Assembly: GCA_902784025.1 (NCBI GenBank)
Contig: CACZTF010000045.1
Span: 1-5,363 of the forward strand
Length of the DNA stretch: 5,363 nt
Reading direction: 5' to 3'
DNA from: an uncultured Lachnospiraceae bacterium
GTDB taxonomy: Bacteria; Bacillota; Clostridia; Lachnospirales; Lachnospiraceae
In this document: positions 1-5,363 of the stretch, piece by piece
Layout: the number at the start of each line of letters is the position of its first letter
How positions within the stretch are numbered: position 1 is the stretch's first letter
The notes under the pieces: generated by a model
Databases searched by the model: none
The model's input: the letters and a program-made list of their open reading frames with translations, nothing else
Told to the model about the DNA's origin: nothing
Translations under genes and position numbers: made by a program

Positions 1-678
1 AAAACGGTTTCTGAAAACAAGGAATACCACCACTGCAAGGGCTGCCGCCGCTCCCATACAGGTACCCAGAGTCCCTCCCATGGCACCATATTCCCCGGGA
101 TTCAGGCTGTCAGCATAAGCTTTCATGAATCCAAAGCTGGCTACAACACTGACTACTGCATTCACTATCTGCTCGATAAGCTGTGAAATTGCCGTAGGCA
201 CCATATTTCCCTGCCCCTGGAAGAAGCCTCTGAACACACCAAGCACTGCAACGATAAGAACCGTTGGTGCCAGTACCTTCAGAGGACTCTTTACCCCGGG
301 AATACCGGAATACAGTAATTTTTCTATCCCTTCAGCTCCAAAGAACAGTATCAGCGCGGCAATTCCGCCTGTAATAAACGCCACTACCAGGGCTCTCAGT
401 GCCACCTGCATAACATTCCTGTGCTGGTTTGTGGTAAGCCTTGCGGAAACCAGCTTTGAAACCGCCATGGGCATACCGTATGAAGACAGGATAAGGGCGA
501 TATTGTATACATTAAATGCTGCTGAATATATACCGGAACCCTGGGGCCCGATGATATTTGCCATAGGAATACGGTAAAGCATGCCTATGATCCTGACAAT
601 GATGCCGCTGATAGCCAAAAGCCCGCCCTGCATCATAAAATTCTGTTTTCCTAGTTTTGCCAGTTGCTGTTTAATCAT
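1..678 (-). CDS. SpoVB-like polysaccharide flippase (MATE/MVF superfamily), 3' part outside window
   Basis: The reverse strand reads open for 226 codons from an ATG at 678 to the window edge. The fragment is strongly hydrophobic, with about six likely membrane segments near residues 17-37, 50-72, 92-114, 132-150, 164-184 and 200-222. Two patterns typical of the SpoVB-like branch of the MATE/MurJ/Wzx superfamily are visible: an early IIVRIIGMLYRIPM stretch (26-39) and FRGFFQGQGN followed by PTAISQLIEQIVN (149-173). Such proteins are thought to flip lipid-linked envelope or spore-coat/cortex precursors across the membrane; the substrate here cannot be told. Family members usually have about 500-550 residues, so less than half is seen. 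The start is the first ATG after an in-frame stop at 727-729; its ribosome site is poor (only GAG at 688-690). Methionines 15 and 16 are alternative starts but also lack a well-placed site. Family assignment is firm; role is inferred. Confidence 0.87.
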   Translation of the reverse strand, partial: MIKQQLAKLGKQNFMMQGGLLAISGIIVRIIGMLYRIPMANIIGPQGSGIYSAAFNVYNIALILSSYGMPMAVSKLVSARLTTNQHRNVMQVALRALVVAFITGGIAALILFFGAEGIEKLLYSGIPGVKSPLKVLAPTVLIVAVLGVFRGFFQGQGNMVPTAISQLIEQIVNAVVSVVASFGFMKAYADSLNPGEYGAMGGTLGTCMGAAAALAVVVFLVFRNRF

Positions 679-693
679 ATTTATATTCTCAAA

Positions 694-722
694 ATTATAA
701 TGTTTCGTGTACGTACCCTGAA
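694..722 (-). promoter_or_regulatory. Candidate sigma-A promoter for the flippase gene
   Basis: On the reverse strand a perfect TATAAT (694-699) lies 17 bases after a weak -35-like TTCAGG (717-722). Transcription would begin near 687, leaving an untranslated leader of only about 9 bases before the ATG at 678. The -10 match is strong, the -35 poor, and AT-rich chance matches are possible. It would uncouple the flippase from leuS. Confidence 0.42.
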
Positions 723-740
723 AAACTCAGATTTACCGAG
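721..740 (-). terminator. Candidate intrinsic terminator downstream of leuS
   Basis: On the reverse strand CTCGG, a five-base loop (TAAAT) and CTGAG form a 5-bp stem with one G-U pair, followed directly by five T (721-725). It lies about 30 bases beyond the leuS stop codon, where a terminator would be expected. The stem is short, so termination may be partial, with some read-through into the flippase gene. Confidence 0.42.
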
Positions 741-771
741 AGGGCAAAATGTTCATTATATGGAGCATGTT

Positions 772-3186
772 TTACTGCCCCACGATATTCACCAGTTTCC
801 CCGGCACGAATATCTCCTTCCTGATATCCCCGGGCAGCTTATCTCCTAGTGTTTCTTTTGCAAGATTAATCACATCATCCTTACCCATATCCACAGGCAC
901 TGAAAGCTTGCACCTCACCTTGCCGTTTACCTGTACCACCATTTCTATGCTGTCCTCTTCCATGGCAGACTCATCAGCCACGGGCCAGCTTTCCCTGAAC
1001 ACACTCTCCGTCCCTCCGAGCATTTCCCACATTTCTTCGGCTATATGGGGTGCAAATGGTGCGATGAGTACAGATATGGTCTTTAATGTATCATCATCCA
1101 CTCCACCCTGCTTTGAAGCGAGCTCGTTTATTTTATTCGTATACTCCATAAAACCGCTCACAACGGTATTTAAGCTGAAACTGTCAAGTCTCTGGCTGAT
1201 ATCGAAGATAAGCTTGTTTCTTAAGCGGTCCATATCCCTGGTAAGCTCCGTTCCCTTTCCTGCGTTTTCAGAGCAGAGACGATACAGCTTAGTGAGGAAC
1301 CTGAACACACCGTCGATACCGCTGTCATCCCACTCCGCATCCATATCCGGGGGGCCTACAAAAAGCTCATACATACGCAGGGAATCACAGCCGTAATCAC
1401 CAACCAGTTCGTCAGGGGAGACCACATTTCCCTTGGACTTACTCATCTTAGCCCCGTCCTTTACGATCATGCCCTGATTGAACAAACGCAGGAAGGGCTC
1501 CTCAAAGCCTACCACGCCAATATCTTTTAAGAACTTGGTATAAAATCTGGCATAAAGGAGATGAAGCACAGCATGCTCCACGCCACCCACATACATATCC
1601 ACAGGAAGAAACTCGTCTGCCTTTTCCCGGTTTATAAGCTCTTTATCGTTTTTATTGTCGGGATAACGCAGGAAATACCAGGATGAGCCTGCCCACTGGG
1701 GCATGGTATTGGTCTCACGCTTAGCAGGCTTGCCGCAAACGGGGCATGTTGTATTTACCCATTCGTCGATCGCCGCAAGAGGAGACTCTCCCGTTCCCGT
1801 AGGCTCATATTTTTCCACCTCGGGAAGTGTAAGGGGAAGCCGGTCCTCAGGTACTGCAACTGCCCCGCAGTCGGGACAGTGAACGATGGGGATAGGCTCG
1901 CCCCAGTATCTCTGGCGTGAAAATACCCAGTCACGAAGCTTGAAATTCTTACGCTTCTTTCCGATACCCGCCTTTTCTATCATATCCGGAGCTTCTACTT
2001 TAAGCTTTGAAGACTCAAGGCCATTCCATTCACCAGAATTTATGAGTATCCCTTCAGCTTCCGTGTATGCTTCTGTCAGCGGATCTATCTCCTGACCGTC
2101 TTTTGCGATAACCTGCACGATAGGGATACCAAACTTGGTGGCAAACTCAAAATCCCTGGAATCATGGGCCGGCACGCACATTATGGCACCGGTGCCGTAA
2201 TCCGCCAGCACATAGTCGGAAAGCCAGATGGGGATCTTTTTACCGTTTATGGGATTTATCGCATAAGAACCCGTAAATACGCCGGTTTTTTCCTTATCCT
2301 GCATACGGTCGATATTCGATTTTGTAGAGGCTTTGTAAATGTAATCCTCTACGGCAGTCTTTGTTTCTTCCGTGCAAAGCTTTGAGGCCAGTTCATGCTC
2401 CGGCGCAAGCACAAGGAAAGTAGCGCCATGCAAAGTGTCGGGTCTTGTGGTGAATACGGTTATCTTTTCGTCACGTCCGTCAACCCCAAAATCCACCTCG
2501 GCCCCGTAGCTTCTGCCTATCCACTCAGACTGCATCTTCTTTACCTTTTCAGGCCACTCAAGACATTCCAGGTCGTCAAGAAGCCTGTCGGCATATGCGG
2601 TAATCTTAAGCATCCACTGACGAAGGTTCTTCTTGGTCACTTCCGCGCCGCAACGCTCACATTTGCCGTCAACCACTTCTTCATTGGAAAGACCGGTCTT
2701 ACAGGAAGGACACCAGTTTATGGGCATTTCCTTTTCGTAAGCAAGACCGTTTTTAAACATCTGTACAAATATCCACTGGGTCCAGCGGTAATAGTCGGGA
2801 TCGGTAGTGTTTATCTCCATATCCCAATCATAAACGGCAGCTATTTCCTTTATCTGGCGTCTGATGTTGTCTATGTTTTTTTCTGTGGATATCCCCGGAT
2901 GCTGCCCTGTCTTTATGGCAAAATTCTCTGCAGGAAGGCCAAAGGCATCCCAGCCCATGGGATGGATGACATATTTGCCTTTAAGGATCTGGTAACGGCT
3001 CCATACATCACTTATCACATAGCCTCTCCAGTGTCCCACATGAAGGCCCGTTCCCGATGGATAAGGAAACATATCCAGACAGTAGTATTTCTCCTTTTTA
3101 TTGTTCTTGTCGTAAACATTTATCGGGCTTGCCTGCCACTTCTCCCGCCATTTTTTTTCAACAGCCGTGTAATTATATTTTGCCAT
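772..3186 (-). CDS. leuS: Leucyl-tRNA synthetase
   Basis: Cytoplasmic class I aminoacyl-tRNA synthetase that charges tRNA-Leu with leucine using ATP. All landmarks are present in 804 residues: the HIGH motif as HVGH (49-52), the KMSKS loop (580-584), and the CP1 editing domain with TTRPDT (246-251) and YGTGAIMCVPAHDSRDFEFA (330-349), whose D342 matches the aspartate that anchors the misacylated amino acid. Two paired-cysteine sets look like zinc knuckles: C159/C162 with C176/C179, and C437/C440 with C481/C484. Only a few residues separate the catalytic fold from KMSKS, so the leucine-specific insertion found in E. coli LeuRS is absent, as in Bacillus; the length also fits that type. The C-terminal tRNA-binding region ends with the typical VQVNGKVRCK block (751-760). 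The start at 3186 has GGAG (3193-3196) six bases upstream. It lies downstream of the patatin gene and probably shares its transcript. Confidence 0.98.
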   Translation of the reverse strand: MAKYNYTAVEKKWREKWQASPINVYDKNNKKEKYYCLDMFPYPSGTGLHVGHWRGYVISDVWSRYQILKGKYVIHPMGWDAFGLPAENFAIKTGQHPGISTEKNIDNIRRQIKEIAAVYDWDMEINTTDPDYYRWTQWIFVQMFKNGLAYEKEMPINWCPSCKTGLSNEEVVDGKCERCGAEVTKKNLRQWMLKITAYADRLLDDLECLEWPEKVKKMQSEWIGRSYGAEVDFGVDGRDEKITVFTTRPDTLHGATFLVLAPEHELASKLCTEETKTAVEDYIYKASTKSNIDRMQDKEKTGVFTGSYAINPINGKKIPIWLSDYVLADYGTGAIMCVPAHDSRDFEFATKFGIPIVQVIAKDGQEIDPLTEAYTEAEGILINSGEWNGLESSKLKVEAPDMIEKAGIGKKRKNFKLRDWVFSRQRYWGEPIPIVHCPDCGAVAVPEDRLPLTLPEVEKYEPTGTGESPLAAIDEWVNTTCPVCGKPAKRETNTMPQWAGSSWYFLRYPDNKNDKELINREKADEFLPVDMYVGGVEHAVLHLLYARFYTKFLKDIGVVGFEEPFLRLFNQGMIVKDGAKMSKSKGNVVSPDELVGDYGCDSLRMYELFVGPPDMDAEWDDSGIDGVFRFLTKLYRLCSENAGKGTELTRDMDRLRNKLIFDISQRLDSFSLNTVVSGFMEYTNKINELASKQGGVDDDTLKTISVLIAPFAPHIAEEMWEMLGGTESVFRESWPVADESAMEEDSIEMVVQVNGKVRCKLSVPVDMGKDDVINLAKETLGDKLPGDIRKEIFVPGKLVNIVGQ

Positions 3187-3232
3187 TTTTATCTCCGTAA
3201 TATTTGTTGTCTAGGATCCGGCCCACCTCCAT

Positions 3233-3309
3233 AAACTCAGTGAACCTGTGCTTTTGTTATCAAACTTTATCTCATCCCGGGTTTGGTTCTCTTAGAGAAA
3301 CTCAGTGAA
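3233..3309. repeat. 12-bp direct repeat pair in the leuS leader
   Basis: The 130-base gap between the patatin gene and leuS carries AAACTCAGTGAA twice on the plus strand, at 3233-3244 and 3298-3309, offset by 65 bases. The right copy overlaps a small palindrome, TTCTC-TTA-GAGAA (3287-3299). The copies lie just after the patatin stop and about 47 bases before the leuS start. No T-box, clear promoter or strong terminator is visible in this gap. The function is unknown; it could be a protein-binding pair, a deletion/duplication scar or chance. Confidence 0.6.
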
Positions 3310-3316
3310 GCCGCAC

Positions 3317-4219
3317 TTAAATCCCCAGGTATTCTTTAACTTTCCCTATCTCCCTCTTCGTATCATTTAATCCCATAAAATACAGCTGCCCCAGCTCCTC
3401 GAGATCGTTGCAAAAAAGAGTGAGTTCCAAAGACTTGCTTGGTGCCAGCTGAAATATCCTTCCTGACGCTTCAAGTTTATTCATTTCATCTATCTCTTTA
3501 TTGTAATAGAAAGAATTCAGTCTGAGCTTTGTGGCCATCTTAGGATATTTTTTCTTATAAAGAGTATTTACTATGATATCTGAAAATTCTTTTTTTGCCT
3601 TAAATGATTTCTCCCGGGTGCGGATGACAACTATCTTTTCGTACTTTTCTCTTAAAGCCCATCCGACAGGTACATGCCTGGCTATCCCACCGTCCATATA
3701 AGGTATACCCTTTAGTATGACCGGCAGCGATCCAAAGGGAACTGTTGCCCCGGCCTGCATATAAAACAGAAAATCCGGCTCCACGCCCTTTTCAAAATAC
3801 TCCTCCTTACCCGTAAGAAGATTTGTGGCCACGCACACATATCTTCGATCGGGATTGTTAAACTGCTTTTTTCTTAAAGGGATGTCTTTCTGAACCTCCC
3901 CCCACATAAATCTGAAGCCGGTGATCCCCTTATTTGGTATAATAGCTTTGGCACCGATAAACCGGCTGTCAGGCCTGTATTTAAGTGTAAGATATGCGCC
4001 TCTGCCTATCTGACCCGCCAGGTAATTTACCCCTGCCATGGCGCCTGCGGACACACCTATGTAGCAATCCAGATTAATGTCATTCATCATAAGAGCATCC
4101 AAAGCCCCCATGGCGTACATAGTCCTTAAAGCTCCGCCCTCGACCACTAAACAACCGTGGATAAGTTTGTCGGAAGCCACTTCCTGAGGTATTTTATTCA
4201 GTCCTTTATACGCTTTCAT
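3317..4219 (-). CDS. Patatin-like phospholipase / acyl hydrolase
   Basis: A 300-residue protein of the patatin family, which hydrolyses ester bonds of lipids with a Ser-Asp dyad. The N-terminal half shows the three defining elements in order: a glycine-rich oxyanion loop EGGALR (27-32), the nucleophile elbow GVSAG with S57 (55-59), and the DGG motif with the predicted catalytic D176 (176-178). It resembles the bacterial YjjU-like group of predicted patatin phospholipases. No signal peptide or membrane segment is evident, so it is probably cytoplasmic or peripherally membrane-bound. The C-terminal third (about 200-300) is lysine-rich and has no motif I recognise. The start at 4219 is supported by GGAGG (4227-4231) seven bases upstream. 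A strong promoter lies immediately before it, and leuS follows 130 bases downstream on the same strand. Family assignment is secure; the actual substrate and physiological role are unknown. Confidence 0.93.
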   Translation of the reverse strand: MKAYKGLNKIPQEVASDKLIHGCLVVEGGALRTMYAMGALDALMMNDINLDCYIGVSAGAMAGVNYLAGQIGRGAYLTLKYRPDSRFIGAKAIIPNKGITGFRFMWGEVQKDIPLRKKQFNNPDRRYVCVATNLLTGKEEYFEKGVEPDFLFYMQAGATVPFGSLPVILKGIPYMDGGIARHVPVGWALREKYEKIVVIRTREKSFKAKKEFSDIIVNTLYKKKYPKMATKLRLNSFYYNKEIDEMNKLEASGRIFQLAPSKSLELTLFCNDLEELGQLYFMGLNDTKREIGKVKEYLGI

Positions 4220-4242
4220 CTCACCGCCTCCATATCTTTCCT

Positions 4243-4271
4243 ATTATACATAAGGCACTTTATAACGTCAA
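4243..4271 (-). promoter_or_regulatory. Strong sigma-A promoter for the patatin gene (and probably leuS)
   Basis: The reverse strand reads TTGACG (4266-4271), exactly 17 bases, then TATAAT (4243-4248), a near-consensus vegetative promoter (11 of 12 positions). Transcription should start near 4236, giving a short leader of roughly 17 bases that includes the GGAGG ribosome site. With no good promoter before leuS, this is the best visible source of leuS mRNA. Confidence 0.82.
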
Positions 4272-4315
4272 TCACGGATATGCTCTGAAAGCACTCAAAC
4301 AGTGACACATTTTTA

Positions 4316-4344
4316 TTGCAATATATCATGCTATCTAATAGAAT
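4316..4344 (+). promoter_or_regulatory. Candidate sigma-A promoter for tyrA
   Basis: TTGCAA (4316-4321) and TAGAAT (4339-4344) are separated by 17 bases, with 4/6 and 5/6 matches to consensus. The expected start near 4351 leaves a leader of about 26 bases carrying AAGGAG (4365-4370). The region is AT-rich and includes the palindrome ATAATATTAT (4343-4352), so other -10 placements are possible. It is back-to-back with the patatin promoter, the -35 boxes being about 45 bases apart. Confidence 0.6.
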
Positions 4345-4376
4345 AATATTATAAAAAATGTGGGAAGGAGCGTGCC

Positions 4377-5228
4377 ATGAACACATACGGTTTTATCGGA
4401 CTGGGACTTATCGGTGGTTCCCTTGCCAGGATGATACGGGAAAAAGAAAAAGACGCAAAGATCATCTGTCAAACACGAAATAAGAATAATGTTAAGAAAG
4501 CCGTTGATGACGGTATCATAAATGAACTTGCTGATGATATCGCATATATAGGAGAAAACTGCGACATTATTTTTTTATGCACACCTGTTTTGTTTTTCGA
4601 CGAAATCCTGCAAGTCTTACAAAAGCATATAAAAAACGACACTATAATAACTGATGTAGGCAGCGTAAAACAGATACCTGCTGCATTTGCCGCAAATGCC
4701 GGATTATCTTCCTGCTTTATCGGCGGACATCCCATGGCCGGCTCCGAAAAAAGCGGTTATGAAAATGCTTCAAACGATTTACTTGCAGGATGTGTTTATA
4801 TCCTCACCCCCACTAAGGATACAGACCCTGCAAAAACCAAAAAGCTGTCAAATCTGCTTAATACTTTAGGATTTGACCTAAAGCTCACTACTCCGGCTCT
4901 CCACGACTATACTGTGGCGGGGATATCACATTTACCCCATGTATGTGCAGCCTCTCTTACTGCAACCATTAAAGAGGCTGACACTGAAGACGGACTGATG
5001 AAAATCTTTGCCGGCAGCGGTTTTAAGGATACAACCCGCATAGCCGCCTCTTCACCCGAGGTGTGGGAGCAGATATGCCTGGCAAATTCGGAAAATATAA
5101 CCGGACTGATGGATAAATATATAGAGAAGCTGGAGCTAATGAAAAGCTTCATTTCAGAGGGCGACGGAGCCGGAATACGTAAGATGTTCCGTGAGGCCGG
5201 AGAGTACCTGAATAAAAAACAAACATGA
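4377..5228 (+). CDS. tyrA: Prephenate dehydrogenase (monofunctional TyrA)
   Basis: Cytoplasmic enzyme of tyrosine synthesis that oxidatively decarboxylates prephenate to 4-hydroxyphenylpyruvate. The N-terminal Rossmann domain begins with GLGLIGGS (8-15). The catalytic region shows TDVGSVK (92-98), GGHPMAGSEKSG (116-127), SHLPH (184-188) and GFKDTTRIA (215-223). By remembered alignment with Aquifex aeolicus TyrA, S96, H118, H185 and R221 match its active-site Ser, His, His and Arg. The helical C-terminal domain ends at residue 283; there is no fused chorismate mutase and no ACT domain, so feedback control, if any, is not by an ACT domain. Where NAD-dependent relatives have an acidic residue after the second beta strand, this protein has T33-R34, which hints at NADP use. 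The ATG at 4377 follows AAGGAG by six bases. No other aromatic pathway gene is nearby. An arogenate dehydrogenase of the same family is a less likely alternative. Confidence 0.95.
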   Translation: MNTYGFIGLGLIGGSLARMIREKEKDAKIICQTRNKNNVKKAVDDGIINELADDIAYIGENCDIIFLCTPVLFFDEILQVLQKHIKNDTIITDVGSVKQIPAAFAANAGLSSCFIGGHPMAGSEKSGYENASNDLLAGCVYILTPTKDTDPAKTKKLSNLLNTLGFDLKLTTPALHDYTVAGISHLPHVCAASLTATIKEADTEDGLMKIFAGSGFKDTTRIAASSPEVWEQICLANSENITGLMDKYIEKLELMKSFISEGDGAGIRKMFREAGEYLNKKQT

Positions 5229-5248
5229 AAAAAAGCCTTACGACAGGC
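5228..5248 (-). terminator. Candidate terminator of the tRNA-Lys transcript
   Basis: On the reverse strand GCCT, a six-base loop and AGGC (5235-5248) form a 4-bp G+C-rich stem followed by seven T (5228-5234). It lies about 40 bases past the mature tRNA 3' end. The last T shares base 5228 with the tyrA TGA stop codon, so the two convergent genes are packed end to end. The short stem limits confidence. Confidence 0.5.
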
Positions 5249-5290
5249 GCGTGACAAGCCGAAAGACTTTCAGACAGAAGAAACTGCCAA

Positions 5291-5363
5291 TACACCATCA
5301 GGGGTTCGAACCCTGGACACCCTGATTAAGAGTCAGGTGCTCTGCCAGCTGAGCTAATGGTGC
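5291..5363 (-). tRNA. tRNA-Lys (anticodon CTT)
   Basis: A complete 73-nt cloverleaf on the reverse strand. The acceptor arm GCACCAT pairs with ATGGTGT over seven positions, the first being a G1-U72 wobble. The D stem is GCTC/GAGC, the anticodon stem CCTGA/TCAGG encloses loop CTCTTAA, the variable loop is five bases, and the T stem CAGGG/CCCTG closes loop TTCGAAC. Anticodon CTT at 5328-5330 reads the lysine codon AAG. The discriminator is A73; the next bases are TTG, so CCA is not encoded and must be added by the CCA-adding enzyme. The 5' end coincides with the window edge, so the promoter or any preceding tRNA genes are outside. It runs convergent to tyrA. Confidence 0.95.

Noticed and set aside
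125..577. Plus-strand open frame of 150 codons
   Set aside because: It is antisense to the flippase, whose frame on the other strand has clear family motifs; the plus-strand translation resembles nothing and has no ribosome site.
749..1396. Plus-strand open frame of 215 codons opposite the 3' end of leuS
   Set aside because: Serine-rich low-information translation antisense to leuS, as expected of a shadow frame.
2395..3234. Plus-strand open frame of 279 codons opposite leuS
   Set aside because: It is a shadow of the highly conserved leuS coding sequence; no ribosome site or recognisable domain.
3287..3299. Palindrome TTCTC-TTA-GAGAA as a terminator of the patatin gene
   Set aside because: Five A/T-rich pairs with a three-base loop and no T tract on either strand; more likely incidental or part of the repeat region.
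3187..3316. Possible T-box riboswitch before leuS, from a reverse-strand stretch AGGTGGGCCGGA that faintly resembles the T-box core
   Set aside because: It lacks the UGGNACCG core as written, there is no room for Stem I with a leucine specifier in 130 bases, and no antiterminator/terminator pair is seen.
4907..5257. Minus-strand open frame opposite the 3' end of tyrA
   Set aside because: tyrA motifs lie on the plus strand across this span; the antisense frame has no supporting signal.
1..5363. A new defence system, mobile element, CRISPR array or biosynthetic cluster
   Set aside because: All sizeable frames with coding support belong to known housekeeping or widespread families; no integrase, transposase, terminal repeats or spaced repeat array was seen. 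The tRNA gene has no visible attachment-site duplication within the window.

Overview
The window looks like a core-genome segment of a low-to-moderate G+C Firmicute, most likely a Clostridia member near Lachnospiraceae (Butyrivibrio/Roseburia-like). This rests on the compact 804-residue LeuRS without the leucine-specific insertion, the SpoVB-like flippase, sigma-A type promoters and strong GGAGG-type ribosome binding sites. The lineage call is from remembered family resemblance, not from a search.

Layout, left to right. Positions 1-678 (minus) hold the N-terminal 226 codons of a SpoVB/MATE-type polysaccharide flippase; its 3' end lies beyond the window. Positions 679-771 carry a short candidate terminator for the gene before it and a TATAAT-containing candidate promoter for the flippase. 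Positions 772-3186 (minus) encode leucyl-tRNA synthetase (leuS). A 130-base gap (3187-3316) holds a 12-bp direct repeat and a small palindrome, but no recognisable T-box riboswitch. Positions 3317-4219 (minus) encode a patatin-like phospholipase/acyl hydrolase. Positions 4220-4376 are a divergent promoter region with one near-perfect sigma-A promoter facing left and a fair one facing right. Positions 4377-5228 (plus) encode a monofunctional prephenate dehydrogenase (tyrA). Convergent to it, at the right edge, is a complete tRNA-Lys(CTT) on the minus strand, with a candidate terminator that touches the tyrA stop codon.

The patatin gene and leuS are probably one leftward transcription unit driven by the 4243-4271 promoter, because no convincing promoter is visible between them. 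The flippase may be separately transcribed. tyrA is transcribed rightward from its own promoter. The genes are housekeeping functions (translation, tyrosine synthesis, envelope/lipid functions) with no obvious shared pathway. I see no mobile element, CRISPR array, defence system or other clearly new system. The points most worth checking are the likely NADP-type cofactor pocket of TyrA, the G1-U72 acceptor pair and missing CCA of the tRNA, and the repeat-bearing leader of leuS.
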